Source: Micromonospora halotolerans
Lineage (GTDB): Bacteria > Actinomycetota > Actinomycetes > Mycobacteriales > Micromonosporaceae
DNA: 64,000 bases
Assembly: GCF_032108445.1 (NCBI RefSeq)
Contig: NZ_CP134876.1
Span: 5,332,001 to 5,396,000, forward strand
Direction of reading: 5' to 3'
Of this stretch, positions 54,208-60,604 are shown one piece after another. A program made the translations under genes and the position numbers. The notes beneath the pieces are model-generated. The model searched no databases. It saw only the letters and a program-made list of their open reading frames with translations, and was not told the DNA's origin. Within the stretch, counting starts at the first letter, position 1. Each line of letters begins with the position of its first letter.

Positions 54208-54217
54208 ACTGATCAGT
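54208..54217. promoter_or_regulatory. Palindrome before the GH18-like gene
   Basis: ACTGATCAGT is a perfect 10-base palindrome 14 bases before the start codon, directly ahead of the GGGGAGG ribosome site. It shares only outer bases with the known DasR site of streptomycete chitinase genes. Operator function is uncertain. Confidence 0.3.
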
Positions 54218-54230
54218 CGGGGAGGTCCCC

Positions 54231-55328
54231 ATGCGACGCTCGGTACTCCTGGCCGCGTTCCTGCTCGTCCTCGCCACCACGGGTCCGGCCGTCGCCGCGC
54301 CCCGGCCCGCGCCCGCGCCGCTGGCGGCCACGCCGGTCCAGGTCTACGGCGCCTGGCACTGCGGCAACGACTTCTGCACCTGGGGCACCGCCCGCACCGT
54401 CGCCCAGTTCGACAGCCAGAACCACTGGCTCGTTGACCGGGGCGACGGCCGTCCCTCGGTCAACCTGGTGGTGCTGAGCTTCGTCAACCCGCTCGACCTG
54501 CTGCACCAGACCACCGACGCCACCACCCTGGACGGGGTGCCGCGCGGCATGACCAGCGAGATCGTGCAGTACTTCACGGCCCGCGGCATCCGGGTGATGC
54601 TGTCGATCGGCGGCATCACCTACACCGACGACTGGGACGCGGCGCTCGCTGAGAACCCCACCCTGCTCGGGCAGCGGGCCGCCGCGGTGGCCACCCGGCT
54701 CGGCGTCGGCATCGAGATCGACTACGAGCAGAACACCGGCCCCAACCTGGCCGGCCTCCAGTCCTTCATCGACGCCTACCGGGCGGTCCACCCCTACGAC
54801 GCCACCGGCGCCCGCCCGCCGGCCCGGCTCACCATCGACGTGGCCGCCGGCGACCGCTGGCTGATCGACCTCAACCGCAAGGCCACCGCCGAGTGGCTGC
54901 GCACCGACGTCCCGGTGCTCGACTACGCCAACGCCATGGTGACCGCCCGGCCCGCCTCGGCCGGCACCGCCCAGGCGGACTGGCAGGAGCACGTCGACGG
55001 CAAGTCGCAGTACAGCCCGCCGGTGCCCCCGCTCGCCCCGGCCAAGTTCACCGGCGCGGTCTACCTGGCCTACGGCGGCAAGCCGCTGCCCGAGTGCGTC
55101 AACTACGCCAACTCGGTGCAGAAGGCCGCCGCCCCGTACGTGCAGAGCGTCGCCCCGCACGGCGCGGGGAGCACCGCCGGCATGCTCGGTTTCATGTTCT
55201 GGGCGGCAGAACGGCCCGCCACCCGGGGCATCGGCACCGTCCCGCCGAACACCTGCGAGGGGGGCGCGGGCGCCGGGGCCACGGCGCTCGCCGTGCCGGT
55301 GCCGATGCCGGCGCTGCGGCAGAGCTGA
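54231..55328 (+). CDS. Secreted GH18-like chitinase
   Basis: The protein has 365 residues. Signal peptide about 1-23. The TIM-barrel shows VNLVVLSFVNPLDLL, the substrate-strand motif IRVMLSIGGITYTDDWD (SxGG) and the catalytic strand GVGIEIDYEQN. The last corresponds to the DxxDxDxE motif of GH18 with Asp164 and the acid Glu166, though the first aspartates are changed. A later LDYANAMVTARPAS segment is typical of the loop over the site. It should act on chitin or a related N-acetylglucosamine polymer outside the cell; the altered motif leaves room for endo-N-acetylglucosaminidase or a carbohydrate-binding role. GGGGAGG precedes ATG 54231. Confidence 0.8.
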   Translation: MRRSVLLAAFLLVLATTGPAVAAPRPAPAPLAATPVQVYGAWHCGNDFCTWGTARTVAQFDSQNHWLVDRGDGRPSVNLVVLSFVNPLDLLHQTTDATTLDGVPRGMTSEIVQYFTARGIRVMLSIGGITYTDDWDAALAENPTLLGQRAAAVATRLGVGIEIDYEQNTGPNLAGLQSFIDAYRAVHPYDATGARPPARLTIDVAAGDRWLIDLNRKATAEWLRTDVPVLDYANAMVTARPASAGTAQADWQEHVDGKSQYSPPVPPLAPAKFTGAVYLAYGGKPLPECVNYANSVQKAAAPYVQSVAPHGAGSTAGMLGFMFWAAERPATRGIGTVPPNTCEGGAGAGATALAVPVPMPALRQS

Positions 55329-55448
55329 CCGGACCTGTCACCCACGGCCGGGGCGCCAGGACCGCCGTTGGACATCTCGGACCGAACTCGACTATCCGCC
55401 GGCGTTTCGGGCACAGTGTCCCGGGTGGGCGACGTACGGGATGGAACG

Positions 55449-56054
55449 GTGGCCGCGCCGGTGCGGGTGGCGGTGGTCGCCGAGCCGGGTCTGCTGCGGA
55501 CGGTCGTGGTCGCGGTCCTCGCCGCCACGCCGGACTTCGAGGTGGTCGGGGAGACCGAGCCGGACCGGAGCGTGCCGGCGCTGCTCGCCGCCTGCCGTCC
55601 GGACCTGCTGCTGGTGGACCTCGACGCGGTGGATGACCCCGGCGCCGTCGCCGGACCGCCCGGTGCGGACGGGTGCGCGGTCGTCGTGCTGACCGCGCGG
55701 CGCACCGCTCGGGCGCTGCGCCGCGCTCTCGGCGCCCGGGTCCGCGGGGTGGTGGCCACGGACGTCCCGCCGGAGGAACTGGTCGAGCTGTTGCGGGCGG
55801 TCGCCCGCGGGCAGCGGATGATCGACCCGCTGACCGCGCTCGCCGCCCTCGACGCCGTGGTGAACCCGCTCAGCGAACGGGAGCGGGAGGTGGCCGCGGC
55901 GGCGGCCGAGGGCTTGCGCACCGGGGAGATCGCGAAGCGGCTCCACCTGGCCCCGGGCACCGTGCGCAACCACGTGTCGAGCCTGTTGCGCAAGACCGGG
56001 GCCCGCAGCCGCTGGGAGGCGGTCCAGCGGGCCCGGGACGCGTGCTGGATCTGA
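55449..56054 (+). CDS. LuxR/NarL-type regulator with atypical receiver, lanthipeptide-linked
   Basis: The protein has 201 residues from GTG 55449, which has GGGATGGA upstream; earlier in-frame starts at 55368, 55416 and 55425 are possible. The receiver keeps the acceptor aspartate (DLLLVDLDAV) and the Thr (VVLTA), but only one of the acidic pair (VAEPG), and the conserved Lys is missing (ATDVPPEEL). The HTH is standard: LSEREREVAAAAAEGLRTGE, then IAKRLHLAPGTVRNHVSSLLRKTGA. It closely resembles the next gene and BldM/RamR-type regulators. RamR and AmfR, the known activators of SapB/AmfS clusters, are in this family and in this position, so control of the adjacent lan operon is likely. Confidence 0.87.
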   Translation: MAAPVRVAVVAEPGLLRTVVVAVLAATPDFEVVGETEPDRSVPALLAACRPDLLLVDLDAVDDPGAVAGPPGADGCAVVVLTARRTARALRRALGARVRGVVATDVPPEELVELLRAVARGQRMIDPLTALAALDAVVNPLSEREREVAAAAAEGLRTGEIAKRLHLAPGTVRNHVSSLLRKTGARSRWEAVQRARDACWI

Positions 56055-56168
56055 CGACACGCGGAGCACGGCTGTTGCGTAGCGGTCACCTTCGATTAAA
56101 TTCCTGACGGTGCGTCACCAGGCGCGCACGTGTTGTCAGGGATCGGGGGGTCATGTCCGGGAGTCGCC

Positions 56169-56777
56169 ATGGTCCGCACGCTGCTCGCGCTCAAGGGTGG
56201 GTTGATCCGAGGGGCCCTCGCCCACCTGCTGGCGGCCGAGGACGACATCGACGTCGTCGGCGAGGCGGCCACGGCGCACGCGTTACGGGACGCGCTGGCG
56301 GGTGACCGGCCGGACGTGGCCGTCGTCGACGCCGACCTCGTACCGCTGCACCAGCTCGCCCGGATCGCCGCGGCCGGGCCCGACGGCGGGGGCCGGCTGC
56401 TGGTCCTGGTCGAACAGCGCCGCGCCGCCCGGGTCCGGCCGGTGCTCGCGGAGCACGGGCGACGGATCGGCTTCCTGAGCCGGGACGTGCCGCCGCAGCG
56501 GATCGCCGAGGGCGTACGGCTGCTCGCCCGCGGTGCGGTGGTGCTCGACCCGGACCTGGTGGTCGCGGCGCTGGAGGTCGCCGACAGCCCGCTGACCCGC
56601 CGCGAGCGGGAGGTGCTCGACGTGGCGGCCGAGGGACATCCGGTCCGGGACATCGCCGAGAAGCTGACCGTCTCGGCGGGGACGGTGCGCAACCACCTGT
56701 CCCGGATCATGGCGAAGACCGGCGCGCGGACCCGGTTGGAAGCGGTGCGGATCGCCCGGGAGTCGGGCTGGATCTGA
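56169..56777 (+). CDS. LuxR/NarL-type regulator lacking the phosphorylation residues
   Basis: The protein has 202 residues from ATG 56169 with GGGAG upstream. The receiver-like domain has one aspartate at the acceptor strand (DVAVVDADL). The acidic pair is gone (LLALKGGLIRG), the Thr is Val (LLVLVEQ) and the Lys is absent (FLSRDVPPQRI), so standard phosphorylation is unlikely. The DNA-binding half is intact: LTRREREVLDVAAEG, then IAEKLTVSAGTVRNHLSRIMAKTGA. It is the paralogue of the gene 114 bases upstream, and its end overlaps the end of the convergent ABC transporter gene by 71 bases. A role in the lanthipeptide cluster is inferred from position. Confidence 0.87.
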   Translation: MVRTLLALKGGLIRGALAHLLAAEDDIDVVGEAATAHALRDALAGDRPDVAVVDADLVPLHQLARIAAAGPDGGGRLLVLVEQRRAARVRPVLAEHGRRIGFLSRDVPPQRIAEGVRLLARGAVVLDPDLVVAALEVADSPLTRREREVLDVAAEGHPVRDIAEKLTVSAGTVRNHLSRIMAKTGARTRLEAVRIARESGWI

Positions 56778-58491
56778 CCGGCTCCGCCCCGCCCTCCCAG
56801 TAGCCCACCAGCTCCCGGTAGGCGGACGAACGGGCCAGCAGGCCCTGGTGGTCGTCGAGCAGCGCGTCGTGGCCGTCGAGCAGCAGCACCCGGCGGGCGC
56901 GCAGCGCCGAACTGACCCGGTGGGCCACCACCACGAGCGTGCCGGCCCGCTCGGCGAACGCGGTCTCCAGCCGCGCCTCGGCGGCCGGGTCGAGGTGGCA
57001 GGTGGCCTCGTCGAGGATGACCAGCGGGGCGGGCGAGAGCCAGGCGCGCAGCAGGGCCAGTTGCTGACGCTCCCCGGCGGACAGGCCGGCCGGGCGGAGG
57101 GCCGCGTCCAGGCCGCCGAGGCGGTCCACCAGCCCGGACAGGCCCAGCCGGGCCGCCGCCCGGAGGATCGCCGGGTCCGCCAGGTCGGGCCGCAGATAGC
57201 GGAGGTTGTCCCGGAGGCTGCCGGTGAAGACGTAGGCCTCCTGCGGGATCAGCACCCGTCGCCGCGCCAGCTCGGCGGCCGTCGCCCCGGCCACTGGCGT
57301 CCCGCCCACCTCGACCGTGCCGGACTGCGGACGCAGCACCCCGGCGATCAACGCGGCCAGGGTGGACTTGCCGATCCCGCTGGCGCCCACCACCACCAGG
57401 TGGTCGCCGTCGGGCACGTCGAGGTCGAAGCCGTCGAGCACCGGGTCGGCGTGCGGCCCGTACCGGAACGTCACGCCGCGCAGGGACAGCGCCGGCGGGC
57501 CGGGTCGCGCGGGCCGCGCCGGGCCGGCGGGCGTGGCCGCCCCGGCCACCGGGACGCCGGTGCGCAGCAACCGGTCCAGGGTGACGGTGAACCGCAGGCC
57601 TCCGGCGGCCACTCCCTGGACGAGGGTGTGCAGGGCGGGTTGCACCCCGCGGACGACGTAGACCAGGGCGCCCAGCACCGCGCCCGGCCCGAGGCCCTGC
57701 CGGACCAGCCAGGGGGTGGCGAGCACGACCACCGGCACCGGCAGCCAGCCGCCGACGGCCAGGCTCAGGCCACGGGTGACGGCCATGCCGGCCAGCCGCC
57801 TCTCCACCCGCGCCTGCGCGTCGACGTGCCGGCCCAGCCACCGGGTGACCTGGTCCCGCGCGCCGCTGACCGAGACGTCGCGGTGGCCGGCGATCGCCGT
57901 GACCGCGACCCGGGTGAGGCGTTCGTCGGCGAGCACGTACTCCCGCTGGCGGGCGATCATCGCCGGTACGGCCGCCGCGAACAGGACGAGCCCGGCCAGC
58001 ACCGGCACGGTGACGAGCAGGGCGACCGGGGCGGCGAGGGAGCACAACCCGACGATCGCGGCGCAGGCGGCGAAGAGGAAGCCGCGGACCACCGTCAGCA
58101 GGCCGGCCCAGGTGTCCCGGACGATCTCCACCTGATGGGTCAGGCGGCCCACCGCCGCGTCGTCCACCCGGCCGTCGTTCGCACCGGCCAGCGCGCCGGC
58201 CACCACCCGGCGCAGCAGGTCGTCCCGGAACGGCTCGACCACGTCGCCGAGGCACGCGTACGCCCGGTTGGTGCCCACGGCGCCGACGAGCACGGCGGCC
58301 GCGAGCAGTGCCAGCCAGAGCAGCCCGACCGCCGGGCGGCCGGCCAGGAAACCGGCGTCCACGGCCCGCGCGGTCAGCAGCCCGGCCAGCGCCGCCGGCA
58401 GCGCCTCGGCCACCGACCAGGCCGCCAACCGGGCGAGCGCGGTCCGCCGCTCCCGCAGCGCGGCCCGGGTCACCGCACCCACCGTGGTCAC
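56707..58491 (-). CDS. ABC half-transporter 2 of the lanthipeptide cluster
   Basis: The protein has 594 residues: an N-terminal six-helix membrane domain (about 1-330) and a C-terminal ATPase. Walker A is GASGIGKST, the Q-loop RRVLIPQEAYV, and the signature is LSAGERQQLALLRA (Gly to Ala, a weakened form). Walker B is LVILDEATCHLD with the catalytic Glu, and the H-loop is VAHRVS. It has no C39 peptidase domain, so it does not itself cut a leader. GTG 58491 overlaps the stop of the preceding ABC gene (GTGA), coupling the two into a likely heterodimer that exports the lanthipeptide, like RamA/RamB or AmfA/AmfB. Its end overlaps the regulator gene by 71 bases. Confidence 0.9.
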   Translation of the reverse strand: MTTVGAVTRAALRERRTALARLAAWSVAEALPAALAGLLTARAVDAGFLAGRPAVGLLWLALLAAAVLVGAVGTNRAYACLGDVVEPFRDDLLRRVVAGALAGANDGRVDDAAVGRLTHQVEIVRDTWAGLLTVVRGFLFAACAAIVGLCSLAAPVALLVTVPVLAGLVLFAAAVPAMIARQREYVLADERLTRVAVTAIAGHRDVSVSGARDQVTRWLGRHVDAQARVERRLAGMAVTRGLSLAVGGWLPVPVVVLATPWLVRQGLGPGAVLGALVYVVRGVQPALHTLVQGVAAGGLRFTVTLDRLLRTGVPVAGAATPAGPARPARPGPPALSLRGVTFRYGPHADPVLDGFDLDVPDGDHLVVVGASGIGKSTLAALIAGVLRPQSGTVEVGGTPVAGATAAELARRRVLIPQEAYVFTGSLRDNLRYLRPDLADPAILRAAARLGLSGLVDRLGGLDAALRPAGLSAGERQQLALLRAWLSPAPLVILDEATCHLDPAAEARLETAFAERAGTLVVVAHRVSSALRARRVLLLDGHDALLDDHQGLLARSSAYRELVGYWEGGAEPVRSSPTPGRSAPLPTGSARRSSP

Positions 58492-60155
58492 GACCGGAAC
58501 ACCGCCCGGTAGTCGGGGTCGTCCCACAGCACGGCGTGCGGGCCGACCCCGCGGATCCGTCCGCCCGCCACCCAGGCCACCAGGTCGGCCCGGCCGGCGG
58601 TGCCGACCCGGTGGCTCACCACGATCCGGGTACGCCGGTCCGCCCGGTCGGTCAGCGCCCGGCTCACCCGGTACTCGGTCACCGTGTCCAGGCTGGACGT
58701 CGCGTCGTCGAGAATGAGCAGCCGCTCGGCCCGCAGCGCGCGGGCGAGGCCGAGTCGTTGGCGTTCCCCGCCCGACATGGCGACCTCGGCCAACGGCGTG
58801 CCGTACCGGTCGGGCAGCCGCTCGACGAAGTCGTCGATGGCGGCGGCCCGGGCCAGCGGCACCGGGTCGGCTCCGCACCCGACCGCGGCGCCGACCGTCT
58901 CGCCGACCAGCACGGGCCGTTCGAACCCGTAGCCGACCGCCGCGTGCAGCGCCGCCGCCGACAGGTCGGGCAGCGGCACCCCGTCCAGCCGCACCTCCCC
59001 GGCGTCGGGGTCGCGCAGCCGGCCGGCGACGGCCGCGAGCAGCGACTTGCCGGCGCCGGACGGGCCGACGACGGCGAGCAGCGCGCCGCCCGGCACCCGC
59101 AGGTCCACCCCGTCGAGCAGCGGCCGGCCGTCGTCGGCCCGCACGCTGACCCCGCGAAGGTCCAGGTGGCCGGGGCCGGGCGGCAGGGCCCGGTCGCCGT
59201 ACCGGCGGGCCGGTTCGGTGAGCACCTCGGCGGCGCGACGACAGCCGGCGCGTACCCGGACGGCCTTGTTGAGGGCGCTGACCACGGTGCCCAGACCAGC
59301 GCCGAGCGCGGCGTACTGGAGGGCGGCCAGCAGGTCGCCCGGCGTCAGCCGCCCGGCGGCAAGGGAGAGCCCGCCCACGGCGACGACCGCCAGTTGCAGC
59401 ATGGGGCTGAGCACCGCGCCCCGGGTCGCCGCCCCGGCCAGCACGGTCCACGTCCGGGTGCCGTGCCGTCGCAGCTCGGCCACCGGGGTCAGGACCCGGT
59501 CGACCTCCCGCCCGGTGGTGCCGGCGGCGGCGATGGTCCGCGCTCCGGTCAGCGCCTCCACCAGCAGCCCGGCGAGGTGTCCCTGGGCCCGCTGGTAACC
59601 GGCGACCGCCGCGGACGCGTCAGCGACGAACCCGCGCAGCAGCACGCCCAGCAGCACCAGCCCGACGACGAACGTCGCGCCGAGCCACGGATCGATCATG
59701 GTGAGGGCCACCAGGCTGCCCACCGGCGGCAGCAGCACGGTGGCGGCCAGCACGACGGCCGGGGCCGCCTGCCCGGCGTCGGCCACCTGGCCCACCAGGC
59801 GACCGACCAGGTCACCCACCGGGTGACGGGCCGCGGTCCGGGGATCGAGGGCGAGGAGGTGTCGGATCAGGGTGTGGCGCAGGCCGGCGACCGAACGCGC
59901 GCTCGCCGCACCGGTGCCGTAGTCCCGCACCACGCCCGCGACGACCAGCAGGGCGACGAGGCCACCCACCGCGGCGAGCCAGCGGCCGGCGGACTCCCCG
60001 GCGGTGGCGCCGACGGCGGCGTCGACCGCCCGCCCCAGCGCGGCGGGCAGCGCCAGCTCGGCCGCCGCCCCGGCCACGGTGACCAGGGCCAGCACCGGGG
60101 TCCACCAGCCGGCGGACCCGACGGCGCGCCACAGGAGCCGGTCGGCCGGGGTCAT
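58488..60155 (-). CDS. ABC half-transporter 1 of the lanthipeptide cluster
   Basis: The protein has 555 residues: membrane domain about 1-300, then the ATPase. Walker A is GPSGAGKSL and the signature is MSGGERQRLGLARAL, which is intact. Walker B is LLILDDATSSLD, where the catalytic Glu is Asp, and the H-loop is VVSHRVG. Together with the weakened signature of its partner this gives one degenerate and one normal ATP site, as in asymmetric exporters. No peptidase domain is present. It lies 63 bases after the second precursor gene, on the same strand, and its stop overlaps the start of the next ABC gene. Confidence 0.9.
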   Translation of the reverse strand: MTPADRLLWRAVGSAGWWTPVLALVTVAGAAAELALPAALGRAVDAAVGATAGESAGRWLAAVGGLVALLVVAGVVRDYGTGAASARSVAGLRHTLIRHLLALDPRTAARHPVGDLVGRLVGQVADAGQAAPAVVLAATVLLPPVGSLVALTMIDPWLGATFVVGLVLLGVLLRGFVADASAAVAGYQRAQGHLAGLLVEALTGARTIAAAGTTGREVDRVLTPVAELRRHGTRTWTVLAGAATRGAVLSPMLQLAVVAVGGLSLAAGRLTPGDLLAALQYAALGAGLGTVVSALNKAVRVRAGCRRAAEVLTEPARRYGDRALPPGPGHLDLRGVSVRADDGRPLLDGVDLRVPGGALLAVVGPSGAGKSLLAAVAGRLRDPDAGEVRLDGVPLPDLSAAALHAAVGYGFERPVLVGETVGAAVGCGADPVPLARAAAIDDFVERLPDRYGTPLAEVAMSGGERQRLGLARALRAERLLILDDATSSLDTVTEYRVSRALTDRADRRTRIVVSHRVGTAGRADLVAWVAGGRIRGVGPHAVLWDDPDYRAVFRS

Positions 60156-60218
60156 GGCACCTCCACGGGCGCGGCCCCGGACCGGCGTGAGCCGGCCCGG
60201 GGCCAGGCGAACCGATCG

Positions 60219-60338
60219 TCAGTTGCAGGTGGTGATGCTCAGCGAGCTGTCGCCGCAGAGCAGCAGGCTGGCCTGGCTGCCACCGCCGGTACGCTCGGCG
60301 GCCGGCAGTTCCATCCCCTGGAGGTCGAGCAGTGCCAT
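60219..60338 (-). CDS. Class III lanthipeptide precursor, copy B (SapB/AmfS type)
   Basis: The peptide has 39 residues. The leader MALLDLQGMELPAAER has the LxLQ-type recognition motif of class III precursors. The core part (GGGSQASLLLCGDSSLSITTCN as two halves, SQASLLLCGD and SSLSITTCN) closely matches the known SapB core: two units of Ser-x-x-x-x-Cys and Ser-Ser-x-Ser-x-x-x-x-Cys that can form labionin or lanthionine rings. Leu-rich ring segments suggest a surfactant peptide. Ribosome site GGGGAA precedes ATG 60338. It differs from copy A at residue 17 (Thr instead of His) and residue 35 (Ile instead of Val). It is too short for most gene finders. Confidence 0.93.
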   Translation of the reverse strand: MALLDLQGMELPAAERTGGGSQASLLLCGDSSLSITTCN

Positions 60339-60412
60339 GACGTTCCCCTTTCGCTGGTGATGAGGTGTCGCTCGGGTTGGTTGACTGGTCATCGCTGTCG
60401 ATGACGATCGGG

Positions 60413-60532
60413 TCAGTTGCAGGTGGTGACGCTCAGCGAGCTGTCGCCGCACAGCAGCAGGCTGGCCTGGCTGCCACCGCCGTGACGCTCGGCGGCCGGC
60501 AGCTCCATCCCCTGGAGGTCGAGCAGGGCCAT
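60413..60532 (-). CDS. Class III lanthipeptide precursor, copy A (SapB/AmfS type)
   Basis: The peptide has 39 residues, nearly the same as copy B. The leader again is MALLDLQGMELPAAER, then HGGGSQASLLLCGD and SSLSVTTCN with stop TGA at 60413-60415. AAGGAGGTGAAC lies just before ATG 60532. It sits 72 bases downstream of the LanKC stop and 74 bases upstream of copy B, so both should be on the LanKC transcript. Ser and Thr residues of the core are substrates for dehydration and the two Cys close the rings. Mature forms of A and B would differ by the Ile/Val change near the end and, depending on the leader cut, the His/Thr residue. Confidence 0.93.
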   Translation of the reverse strand: MALLDLQGMELPAAERHGGGSQASLLLCGDSSLSVTTCN

Positions 60533-60604
60533 GTCGTTCACCTCCTTCCGTACGAGTCGGGTCGGACCGCCCCGGAGTGACCCCCGGGGAGCTCGGTGGG
60601 CCGG

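Noticed and set aside
54208..54217. DasR site before the GH18-like gene
   Set aside because: Only a 10-base palindrome is present and it lacks the central bases of the known 16-base DasR site, so it is listed only as an unassigned palindrome.
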